Assembly: GCA_946183415.1 (NCBI GenBank)
Contig: CAMHAM010000011.1
Coordinates: 21,158 to 85,157, forward strand
DNA length: 64,000 nucleotides
DNA from: an uncultured Prevotella sp.
GTDB taxonomy: Bacteria > Bacteroidota > Bacteroidia > Bacteroidales > Bacteroidaceae
Reading direction: 5' to 3'
Shown here: one piece after another, positions 7,449 to 14,546 of the stretch
Position numbering within the stretch: the first letter of the stretch is position 1
How the letters are laid out: the number at the start of each line of letters is the position of its first letter
Notes under the pieces: model-generated
The model's database searches: none
Told to the model about the DNA's origin: nothing
Seen by the model: only the letters and a program-made list of their open reading frames with translations
Made by a program: the position numbers and the translations under genes

Positions 7449-7515
7449 GTATACGAATTGGGCTAAAACGTATACATTTTCCGTATACATGGAAATGTTT
7501 CTTTTAGTCGTATAC
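7449..7515 (+). promoter_or_regulatory. Left arm-type sites: four CGTATAC motifs
   Basis: GTATACG at 7449-7455 (inverted), CGTATAC at 7469-7475, 7482-7488 and 7509-7515. Two more lie at the other end of the element (11515-11521, 11705-11711). Their placement next to both att cores suggests binding sites for the integrase N-terminal arm-binding domain; this is inference. Confidence 0.6.
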
Positions 7516-7572
7516 TCGGCATAATTCCAATCCCAGTCAATTTATTGTTAAATCAATTAAAACTGCTTAATT

Positions 7573-9006
7573 ATGGCAACAAAAATTAGTGTTAGATTGA
7601 ATGGGAGGAAACAAGTTGCATTGTTCCTTAGTAACTCAACCCCCTTTGTTATTGAGGGAAAAGTGGTGTTTAAGCCATTCTACAGACCCACAACGACAAT
7701 CAAAAGAACTTGTGACTACTTTAATATCCCAGTACCCAAAGAACTTGATATTAAGACTATCTTTAAGCCTAAGACGTTCTTTGATATTAGCGTTTGCGGC
7801 AAACTTGGTGCTGATAACAACAAAAGGATTATTGACTTTGTTGAGGCTTGCAACGCTGCATTGATTAAACACTCAGAGTTTAAGACTGCAAAAGAGGTGG
7901 CAACGTTTGTACTGGGAGGCTGCAAAAAAGAAAGCCTCAACGCATCAATTACGTTTGCCGATTTTTTGGATATTGTGATTAACGACCAAAGGGGAAAAGA
8001 AGAAAATCCCAATTCCAATAACTTTCAAGTGTACATAACCCTTAAGAACTCGCTTAAGAACTGGGAAAAGTACAACTCTATTATTTCAGACCTTAAGCAA
8101 GCCGACTTTGAAAACCTTTCTGCTTACCTCAAAAACAGAAAAGGCAAAAACGGCAAAAAGGGTGCAAACTTTGAAAGAATGATGCAGTGTTATAGAGCCG
8201 TTATAAATGCCGCAATAAGTCAACGCTACAACAAAGTAACTGGGTGCAACGAAAGCAATAAAGTTGTATTGGATAAACAGAACCCAACAACCCGACTAAA
8301 GCAACGCTCCAACAAATCATTTGTGGAAATATACAGAGAAAAAGAACTGGAGGGGGCACTCACTTTTGAACAAGTTGAGGCTTTCAAGAATTTCGACTTG
8401 TATACTATAGATGTCAAAATACCCAGTTGGCACAATCATAAGAAATACGAATATACCCCCAAAATGGAAAATGTCGAATTGTGGTACGACATTCTTAAAT
8501 TTATGCTTTCTGCTGGTGGCATCAGACCAATTGACGCTATTAGGATAAAAATTGAAAATATAGATTTTGAGCATAACAGAATTATATACTTGCCACATAA
8601 AGAAAACAGATTTGCGAATGATGACAAAGAACTATCTAAACATTTGGTTTCCGTTTCCTTTAATGCTGAAATGCTGGAAATTATAAACAAGTATATTGAT
8701 AAAAGCGTCAATGGCTTTCTGTTTCCATGCCCCTGCAATATTCGTGACAATGGCAAACACAACTATAAGCGTATTGACCAAGTTAAAGAGTGCATGAATG
8801 CTTTATTGAAAGAAATCGGAATTGCAATGGGGCTTTCATTCAAGCCTACAAATTACACTATAAGAAAAACCGCTATTACTTGCAATGCCGATACAGAATA
8901 TAAAGCACTCAAACTTGCTGCAATGGAGAAAGCCGCCAAAGACGGTGGAACTTCATTAAGATACGTAAAAGAAACGTATTACAAACCAGTAAACAACGTG
9001 TATTAA
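7573..9006 (+). CDS. int: Tyrosine site-specific integrase of the element
   Basis: 477 aa, catalyses integration into and excision from tRNA-Leu. Residues 1-60 look like an arm-binding domain, about 120-220 is a core-binding SAM-like region, and the C-terminus is the catalytic domain. Visible catalytic residues are Arg318 (SAGGIRPIDAIRI), Arg431 in YTIRKTA (the usual HxxR appears as YxxR) and the nucleophile, Tyr469 or Tyr470 (VKETYYKP). The linker to the last tyrosine is long, as in phage-type enzymes of Bacteroidota. The ATG follows the arm-site region; a hairpin lies past the stop. Confidence 0.9.
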   Translation: MATKISVRLNGRKQVALFLSNSTPFVIEGKVVFKPFYRPTTTIKRTCDYFNIPVPKELDIKTIFKPKTFFDISVCGKLGADNNKRIIDFVEACNAALIKHSEFKTAKEVATFVLGGCKKESLNASITFADFLDIVINDQRGKEENPNSNNFQVYITLKNSLKNWEKYNSIISDLKQADFENLSAYLKNRKGKNGKKGANFERMMQCYRAVINAAISQRYNKVTGCNESNKVVLDKQNPTTRLKQRSNKSFVEIYREKELEGALTFEQVEAFKNFDLYTIDVKIPSWHNHKKYEYTPKMENVELWYDILKFMLSAGGIRPIDAIRIKIENIDFEHNRIIYLPHKENRFANDDKELSKHLVSVSFNAEMLEIINKYIDKSVNGFLFPCPCNIRDNGKHNYKRIDQVKECMNALLKEIGIAMGLSFKPTNYTIRKTAITCNADTEYKALKLAAMEKAAKDGGTSLRYVKETYYKPVNNVY

Positions 9007-9015
9007 TAACCAACT

Positions 9016-9045
9016 GGGAACACTTCCAAACTTGGGGGTGTTCCC
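9016..9045. terminator. Hairpin GGGAACAC/GTGTTCCC after the integrase gene
   Basis: 8-bp stem (9016-9023 with 9038-9045) enclosing a smaller CCAA/TTGG pairing. It sits between the integrase stop and the sigma-like gene; weak T run. Confidence 0.45.
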
Positions 9046-9062
9046 TTAATCCCTACAACGTC

Positions 9063-9680
9063 ATGAAATCAGCCTCAACGAAACAAGAATTATTTGATAT
9101 GTACGTTTCCCCAAACTTGGATTATTGCCGAAACGTAACATTAAGATATTTGTCCCCCGACATGGATTTTGAACAGACATTTGCAGACATACAGACCAAA
9201 CTATATAAATCCGTGCCGTATTACGACCCAAACAAGCCCATCAAGACGTTTTTGCACGTCTGCATTAAGAATTATATCTATAGCCAAATTAAGAGCCTCA
9301 GAAAGGAAAAGAGCATATTTATAAGACTTAGTAACATGAGCAATGCCCAACAACCAGCGACACACCCCAACACTGGCACTTTCAGAGCCTCAGACTTTGC
9401 CAACACTGGGAGGTTCGCTTTCTCCGATATGACATATAAAGCCATCATGGCATTAAAGCCGATAGATAGAAAGATTTTCCTATTACACTATATCGACAAT
9501 GAAACGATACAAGAAATAAGTCAAACGATTGGTATAGATGCGGCCAATATAAAACAAAGATTATTTCAGTCTATGGAAATAGTAAAATATAAGGTTACTG
9601 GAACGACCCCCCGACACACTTCTACTTACTACTACCTTAGTAAATCAAAAGTGCTCAATAATAAAGTTATTCAAAGTTAA
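9063..9680 (+). CDS. Sigma-70 family (ECF-like) factor encoded by the element
   Basis: 205 aa. Residues about 12-84 fit sigma region 2 (YYDPNKPIKTFLHVCIKNYIYSQIKSLRKE). Residues about 95-120 form a Ser/Thr/Asn-rich linker. Residues about 124-178 fit region 4, a helix-turn-helix (ALKPIDRKIFLLHYIDNETIQEISQTIG and onward). No region 1.1 or 3, hence ECF-like. It lies 56 bp after the integrase. A role in transcribing the element's own genes is inference; no anti-sigma gene is next to it. Confidence 0.75.
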   Translation: MKSASTKQELFDMYVSPNLDYCRNVTLRYLSPDMDFEQTFADIQTKLYKSVPYYDPNKPIKTFLHVCIKNYIYSQIKSLRKEKSIFIRLSNMSNAQQPATHPNTGTFRASDFANTGRFAFSDMTYKAIMALKPIDRKIFLLHYIDNETIQEISQTIGIDAANIKQRLFQSMEIVKYKVTGTTPRHTSTYYYLSKSKVLNNKVIQS

Positions 9681-9756
9681 TTATTACGCTGGCTTGCTTT
9701 GCCCGATAGCTATTATTATATGAGCATTTTAATTGATTAGGTAAGACTATTCGCAT

Positions 9757-9786
9757 AACTGGGGGTGTTGTGAAATACTCCCAGTT
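9757..9786 (+). terminator. Hairpin AACTGGG/CCCAGTT after the sigma-like gene
   Basis: 7-bp stem (9757-9763 with 9780-9786) followed by AGTTTTAT. Plausible terminator in the 211-bp gap before the RuvC-like gene. Confidence 0.45.
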
Positions 9787-9891
9787 AGTTTTATATATTC
9801 AAGTATCTTTTCGATTTTAGTTAAATCTATGGCGCAAATGTTAAAACGACTTATGTGAGATTGACCTCCGATATATTTACACTACTATTTC

Positions 9892-10398
9892 ATGAAAAAA
9901 AACATCATGCCGAATAGTTTTACAAAAAGCAACATTCTTGCATTAGACATGGCCGAAAAGACTGGTGTCTATTCTGCAGCATTCAAGGGAGTTTGGAAAT
10001 TCCCCCCGACTGGTAAACAACCTAAATACATGGGGGACGATTACCAAAGGGAAACATATTTTATTGATAAAGTGTGTGGCTTCATCAAAGAAAACGGAAT
10101 TGAACTTGTAATAGCAGAAGATTTGCTTTGGCTGGATAGGTCATATTTCGCCAACAAGCAACTTTCTTTCTATCACTGGGGACTTATACTTGCTTGCCAA
10201 AAATGCGGCATCAGAGAGCCTATTTTCGTCAAACCCTCAAATCTTAAATTCTTCGCCACAAACAACTCTTATGCAACGAAAGAACAAATGATTGAGGCTG
10301 CAGAGAAAAGGTGGCATATTAACCCAGTTGATGACAATGAGGCTGATGCAGCACACCTATATTTCTATGCAGTATACAGATTTTGTATTAACAATTAA
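9892..10398 (+). CDS. RuvC-like (RNase H fold) nuclease
   Basis: 168 aa, similar in length to RuvC. The acidic residues expected of the family are visible: Asp19 in ILALDMAEKTG (strand 1), Glu76 in ELVIAEDLLW (strand 4), and Asp147, Asp148 and Asp152 in PVDDNEADAAHLYFYA (C-terminal helix). Inference: a Mg-dependent junction-resolving or structure-specific nuclease used in element replication, excision or recombination. An ATG at 9907 is a possible alternative start. It is followed 12 bp later by the putative DNA-binding gene, so the two are probably co-transcribed. Confidence 0.75.
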   Translation: MKKNIMPNSFTKSNILALDMAEKTGVYSAAFKGVWKFPPTGKQPKYMGDDYQRETYFIDKVCGFIKENGIELVIAEDLLWLDRSYFANKQLSFYHWGLILACQKCGIREPIFVKPSNLKFFATNNSYATKEQMIEAAEKRWHINPVDDNEADAAHLYFYAVYRFCINN

Positions 10399-10410
10399 AA
10401 TACTCACAAT

Positions 10411-10890
10411 ATGAACAAATTAGAGCACTTGGATTTATTTGCATTCCGCATTATCGGGGAACAGAAACAAGTATTGTTGGATTCCCTTATAAGCCTGCAT
10501 AACTATTACGTAAAAGCCTACCAATCCAAAAAGGTAAAATGGTATGGTGGAATGAGGCTTTCAGTTAATGACTTGTGCTTCATTACTGGCTGGGGGCATA
10601 ATAAAGTTGGGGATAGGCTTAAAGAATTGTCGGAGGAGGGCATAAAGCACAACAATAAGACTTTCAAGCCAGTTGAAAAAAAGGAAAAGGCTGGTTATTA
10701 CTCTATAAATGAAAGCGAACTGGAGAAACTTTGCAACTATATTGAAAGTTATAAATCCAAATGGAAAAGGGATAATGAAAAGTGGATGGCTGAAAACAAA
10801 GATAATGTATTTGGCATTGATGAGGCTTTGAAAAATATGGCAAAAGAAAACTATAACTTACTGGATAAAAGATACAGGAATAACAGATGA
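10411..10890 (+). CDS. Small putative DNA-binding protein of the element
   Basis: 159 aa, Lys- and Glu-rich, no signal peptide. Residues about 47-85 (MRLSVNDLCFITGWGHNKVGDRLKELSEEGI, shown in part) look like a helix-turn-helix or winged helix. The C-terminal half is a charged helical region. No family recognised. It could be a replication initiator, a repressor or an excisionase-like factor. The dyad repeats directly downstream (10904-11118) would be natural targets; this is inference from position. Confidence 0.55.
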   Translation: MNKLEHLDLFAFRIIGEQKQVLLDSLISLHNYYVKAYQSKKVKWYGGMRLSVNDLCFITGWGHNKVGDRLKELSEEGIKHNNKTFKPVEKKEKAGYYSINESELEKLCNYIESYKSKWKRDNEKWMAENKDNVFGIDEALKNMAKENYNLLDKRYRNNR

Positions 10891-10903
10891 AAGTAACTTG
10901 TGT

Positions 10904-11118
10904 GTTATGTACCCGAAAATCGGGGACATAACAACCCTAATATAGTATACATATCCCCCCTATTCCTATATACATACAAACTCTTTCTCTTACTATGTAA
11001 GAGCAAGAGGGAAACCCCACACCCAGTAAAAACGCTATCATTGCAACGCTATTTCTGCATTGCTTTGTTATGTTACCGAAAATCGGGGACATAACAACCC
11101 TATTTTGGGGGACATAAC
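10904..11118. repeat. Repeated dyads ending GGGGACATAAC (two full, one partial)
   Basis: Copy 1 10904-10932: GTTATGTACCCGA, AAA loop, TCGGGGACATAAC. Copy 2 11067-11095: GTTATGTTACCGA, loop, TCGGGGACATAAC. Both are followed by AACCCTA, so the direct repeat is about 35 bp. A half-site GGGGACATAAC is at 11108-11118. Each full copy is a near-perfect palindrome. Confidence 0.75.
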
Positions 11119-11514
11119 GCTATTGTCCGCTGGGTAGTAAAAAAAGGTGGGGGAAAATTAAGGGTACTGGATTTTCCACACCCCCTTATTGCAGAGCACT
11201 TTTGAGAGTTTAGATTTGATATTATTTATACCCTTAAATTTTCATGCCAAAATGCACTTTTGGAAATGGTTGTTTCAATCTGCAAAAATCCGCTGGGTGT
11301 GTTTCTGCATCATCCCAGTTTTACTATTCAATCCCCCATGCCTCAACACACAAAAACCAAATTCAAAAAACCAGCCCAAATTTTGTGTATGGTAACCCGA
11401 CACAAACGAGGGGGGTGTTCTGTTTTATTAGTTTTTTTTGGTGCTGGTGGTACTCCCTATCATTCTTTTTACTTTCACTTTTTTCTCGGCTTTTCCCGAT
11501 ATATATACAATGTA

Positions 11515-11521
11515 CGTATAC
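11515..11521 (+). promoter_or_regulatory. Right arm-type site CGTATAC (first)
   Basis: Same heptamer as the four near the integrase gene; preceded by a TATATATACAATGTA stretch. Confidence 0.5.
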
Positions 11522-11638
11522 AATAATTGACTAATGCCACCACATGAAAATATGGTGTGGGTATGTTAATAACCCTTTATTAATATGAATTAGTCATAAA
11601 AGGTAATCCCCAATATTAGACAATCTGAAAATATATAC

Positions 11639-11646
11639 TACCTTTG
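11639..11646 (+). promoter_or_regulatory. -7-like box TACCTTTG near the right end
   Basis: ACTACCTTTGCA matches the tRNA-Leu promoter -7 region (7235-7248). It points out of the element, so it could drive the downstream TPR lipoprotein gene with a leader of about 190 nt. Confidence 0.5.
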
Positions 11647-11704
11647 CAACTGCAAAAGTGTTATTTGAAATGCTGGTGGTTGGGATTAAAACAGATACAA
11701 AAAA

Positions 11705-11711
11705 CGTATAC
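11705..11711 (+). promoter_or_regulatory. Right arm-type site CGTATAC (second)
   Basis: 42 bp before the attR core; completes the set of six heptamers flanking the element. Confidence 0.55.
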
Positions 11712-11752
11712 AAGTCCCGTAACTCGCTGAAAATCAGTGTACTTTGTTGCCG

Positions 11753-11766
11753 CCCGCTCGCGGCAC
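11753..11766 (+). repeat. attR core: CCCGCTCGCGGCAC
   Basis: Identical to 7355-7368. The following DNA has CGAGC/GCTCG (about 11780-11798) followed by TTGTTTT, which may be the original terminator of tRNA-Leu, now separated from it by the element. Confidence 0.8.
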
Positions 11767-11839
11767 CGCAGCAATGGAGCGAGCTTACTGCCCGCTCGTT
11801 GTTTTATATACGAAGAAAAACAAACTAATGACTCAAGAT

Positions 11840-13492
11840 ATGAAGAAAAGTAACTATCTCCTCCTGTCAATTGCATCTGCGATGCTTTTCACTTCCTGTT
11901 CGAAACTGGGAGCCCTCTCGGCAGACAATTTCACTGTAACCCCCAATCCGCTTGAGACTCAGGCAGGAACAGTACCCGCAACCATCAATGGCCACTTCCC
12001 TGAGAAGTACATGAAGAAGAAGGCCGTAGTGACCGTCATTCCCGAACTGCGCTATTCGAACGGACAGGTCGTTCAGGGCAACAGCGCCACCTTCCAAGGT
12101 GAGAGCGTGCTGGGTAACGACCAGACCATCAACTACAAGATGGGTGGTAACTACACGATGAAGACCAACTTCGCCTATGCTGACGACAACAAGGCAGAGA
12201 TGTATCTGACCTTCAATGCACGTATCGGTAACAAGCAGATGAAGGTGCCCGAGGTGAAGGTGGCCGATGGTATCATCGCCACTTCGGAACTCTATAAGCG
12301 CACCATCACATCGGCTCAGGCTGCTATCGCTCCTGATGCCTACCAGCGCATCACGAAGAAGAAGCAGGAGGCCAACATCAAGTTCCTCATCCAGCAGGCC
12401 AACCTGCGCAAGAGCGAGCTGAAAAACAACTCCGTACAGGAGTTCGTAAGGATGCTCAAGCAGATCAACGACGACCACGAGCGCCTGGCCCTCGACAATG
12501 TGGAAGTATCAGCCTACGCTTCGCCAGACGGTGGTTTCAGCATCAACGACAAGCTGGCCAACGAGCGTCAGAAGGTTTCGGAGCAATATGTGAACAAGGA
12601 ACTGAAGAAGATTAAGATGGATGCCCCCGTCGATGCCAAGTACACGGCTCAGGACTGGGAGGGATTCCAGGAACTGGTGAAGACCAGCAACATCCAGGAC
12701 AAGGACATCATCCTGCGCGTGCTCTCAATGTATAAGGATCCGCAGGAGCGCGAGCAGCAGATCAAGAACATCTCATCAGCCTTCCGCGAACTGGCTGACG
12801 GTATCCTGCCACAGCTGCGCCGTTCGCGACTGACCATCAACTATGAGACCATCGGTCGCAGCGACGAGCAGATTCTCGCCCAGTTGAAAGAGGATGCCAC
12901 CAAGCTGAGCATCGAGGAAATCCTCTATGGTGCTGCCCTGAAGGACAATGCCGACGAGGCTGAGGATATCTACAAAGTGGCCACGAAGGTCTATCCCAAT
13001 GACTACCGTGCACTGAACAACATCGCCACCATCGAATATGCTAAGGGCAACTATGATACAGCCCGTGAGTATCTGCAGAAAGCCAAGGGGCTGGCTGAGG
13101 CAAATGCCAACCTGGGACTGCTGGCCCTGAAGAACGGCGACGTGGCAACAGCAGAGCAACTGATTGCCAGCGCTACAGGAGCCAACGGCCTTGCAGAGGT
13201 GATGGGCAACCTGAACCTCGCCAAAGGAAACTACGCACAGGCTGAGCAGGACTTCGGAGAGATCTACAGCAACAGTGCCGCCCTGGCCCAGATTCTGAAC
13301 AAGAACTATGCCACCGCAGCCACCACACTGAAGTACGTGAAGAATCCTGATGCCACCACAGCCTACCTGAAGGCACTGCTGAATGCCCGCCTGGGTAACA
13401 CCAGCGATGCCAAGGCTGCCGTGAGCGAGGCCATCAGCAAGGATCCCTCTCTGGCCAAATATGCAGAGAACGATCTTGAACTGAAGAAGTAA
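11840..13492 (+). CDS. TPR lipoprotein with an OmpA-like central region
   Basis: 550 aa from MKKSNYLLLSIASAM; the ATG at 11828 is an alternative, and the frame further upstream only reads through the att site. Lipobox LFTSCSKLG makes it an envelope lipoprotein. An N-terminal beta-rich domain (VTPNPLETQAGTVPATINGHFP) is followed by VEVSAYASPDGGFSINDKLANERQKVSEQYV (shown in part), which resembles the OmpA-family peptidoglycan-binding pattern. TPR-like repeats fill the C-terminus (YKVATKVYPNDYRALNNIATIEY and following). Probably envelope scaffolding; exact role unknown. It leads a run with the thioredoxin-fold lipoprotein and comM. Confidence 0.75.
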   Translation: MKKSNYLLLSIASAMLFTSCSKLGALSADNFTVTPNPLETQAGTVPATINGHFPEKYMKKKAVVTVIPELRYSNGQVVQGNSATFQGESVLGNDQTINYKMGGNYTMKTNFAYADDNKAEMYLTFNARIGNKQMKVPEVKVADGIIATSELYKRTITSAQAAIAPDAYQRITKKKQEANIKFLIQQANLRKSELKNNSVQEFVRMLKQINDDHERLALDNVEVSAYASPDGGFSINDKLANERQKVSEQYVNKELKKIKMDAPVDAKYTAQDWEGFQELVKTSNIQDKDIILRVLSMYKDPQEREQQIKNISSAFRELADGILPQLRRSRLTINYETIGRSDEQILAQLKEDATKLSIEEILYGAALKDNADEAEDIYKVATKVYPNDYRALNNIATIEYAKGNYDTAREYLQKAKGLAEANANLGLLALKNGDVATAEQLIASATGANGLAEVMGNLNLAKGNYAQAEQDFGEIYSNSAALAQILNKNYATAATTLKYVKNPDATTAYLKALLNARLGNTSDAKAAVSEAISKDPSLAKYAENDLELKK

Positions 13493-13495
13493 GAC

Positions 13496-14542
13496 GTGAG
13501 AGAGAGAACTCATAGAAACAACCATCTGTCGCGGGTAGCACTGACGCTGCCCGCGATAATGGCTTTTATCTGCCTCATCTTCACTGTTTCGTGCAGTCAG
13601 AGCAACGACTATTTCAAGATTGAAGGCAGATTCCGTGGGATGAACCAGGGCGAACTATATATATATGGTACGCACGGAAGTCACAAGCTGGATACCATCG
13701 GTCTGCAGAAAGGTGAGTTCGAATACCGTATCCCACTGGAAGATACGCTGACCTTCGTCCTCATGTTCCCCAACTTATCCGAACTGCCTGTCTTTGCTGT
13801 TCCTGGTGCCACCATCCAGATTGAAGGTGATGCCACCCATCTGAAAGAGACCGAGATCAAGGGAACAGACGAGAATAAGGAGATGACGGCCTTCAGACTG
13901 CAGACCAGTCAGATGACCCCGCCCGAGGTGAGCAAAGCCGCAGCCCAGTATATCAAGGATCATCCCACCTCACCCGTCAGCCGCTATATCTTCGACAGAT
14001 ACTTTATCCGCACGCAAGATGCCGACTATCAGGCTGCTCACGAAATGGCCGAGGTGATGCGACTGGCTAATCCCGAGGATGAGAGCCTGGCATTGCTGAG
14101 CAGGCAGGTCGAGGGTCTCAAGATCAACCAGAAAGGGCTGAAGATCCCTACTTTCTCAGCCACTGACGTCTTCGGCAACAGCGTATCATCAGCTGACTTG
14201 AACGCCAAGGCGAACATCATCACCCTTTGGGCATCCTGGAACTATGAGAGCATGGCCCTGCAGAACCTGCTTAACAGGCTGAAGCGCAAATACGGTGATG
14301 ACCTGAAGATCATCAGTGTCTGTCTGGATGCCAACCTTAAAGAATGTAAGCGCATCATTAATCGCGACTCCATCAGATGGAGTACCGTCTGCGATGGGCA
14401 GATGTGGGAGACACCTATCCTCCAGAAGACAGGACTGACCTATCTGCCTGACAATATCGTCATCGACCAGCAGGGCAAAATCATAGCCCGCACCCTGAAC
14501 TACCAGAAAATGACCGATAAGCTCAAAGAGCTACTTGAATAA
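13496..14542 (+). CDS. Thioredoxin-fold lipoprotein (DUF4369 plus TlpA-like) without CxxC
   Basis: 348 aa if the GTG at 13496 is used (3 bp after the previous stop); an ATG at 13559 would give a shorter signal peptide. Lipobox FTVSCSQS. Residues about 40-130 fit DUF4369 (FKIEGRFRGMNQGELYIY). Residues about 215-345 fit an AhpC/TlpA thioredoxin fold, but the active-site CxxC position reads WASWNYES, so it cannot be a classical disulfide oxidoreductase. Predicted envelope protein, role unknown. The next gene begins 4 bp after its stop. Confidence 0.75.
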   Translation: MRERTHRNNHLSRVALTLPAIMAFICLIFTVSCSQSNDYFKIEGRFRGMNQGELYIYGTHGSHKLDTIGLQKGEFEYRIPLEDTLTFVLMFPNLSELPVFAVPGATIQIEGDATHLKETEIKGTDENKEMTAFRLQTSQMTPPEVSKAAAQYIKDHPTSPVSRYIFDRYFIRTQDADYQAAHEMAEVMRLANPEDESLALLSRQVEGLKINQKGLKIPTFSATDVFGNSVSSADLNAKANIITLWASWNYESMALQNLLNRLKRKYGDDLKIISVCLDANLKECKRIINRDSIRWSTVCDGQMWETPILQKTGLTYLPDNIVIDQQGKIIARTLNYQKMTDKLKELLE

Positions 14543-14546
14543 TACT

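Larger units (their letters stand above)
10891..11743. other. Non-coding right part of the element
   Basis: About 850 bp with only short overlapping ORFs that show no domain, consistent start or sensible composition. It holds the repeated GTTATGT...ACATAAC dyads (10904-11118), a TTAATAA/TTATTAA hairpin near 11555-11575 inside a GACTAAT/ATTAGTC inverted repeat (11529-11535 and 11589-11595), two CGTATAC sites, a -7-like TACCTTTG (11639-11646) and CGCTGAAAATCAG (11725-11737). It looks like a replication or recombination control region. Confidence 0.55.
7355..11766 (+). mobile_element. tRNA-Leu-integrated element, about 4.4 kb
   Basis: Bounded by the 14-bp direct repeat CCCGCTCGCGGCAC, the left copy forming the tRNA 3' end. 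Contents in order: putative arm-type sites, tyrosine integrase, sigma-like factor, RuvC-like nuclease, small putative DNA-binding protein, then about 850 bp of non-coding DNA with dyad repeats and further arm-type sites. The DNA is clearly AT-richer than both flanks. No capsid, portal, relaxase or partition gene is seen, so it is not a complete phage or self-transmissible conjugative element. It may be a satellite or a minimal integrative element. Confidence 0.8.

Noticed and set aside
11189..11534. Overlapping short ORFs in the right part of the element
   Set aside because: They overlap in several frames, show no domain, and the DNA is full of homopolymers and repeats.
7355..11766. Complete prophage or conjugative transposon
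   Set aside because: Only four genes, no capsid, terminase, tail, relaxase or Tra genes.
11744..11839. N-terminal extension of the TPR lipoprotein through attR
   Set aside because: The reading frame runs through the att core without signal-peptide character; the lipoprotein signal begins at 11828 or 11840.
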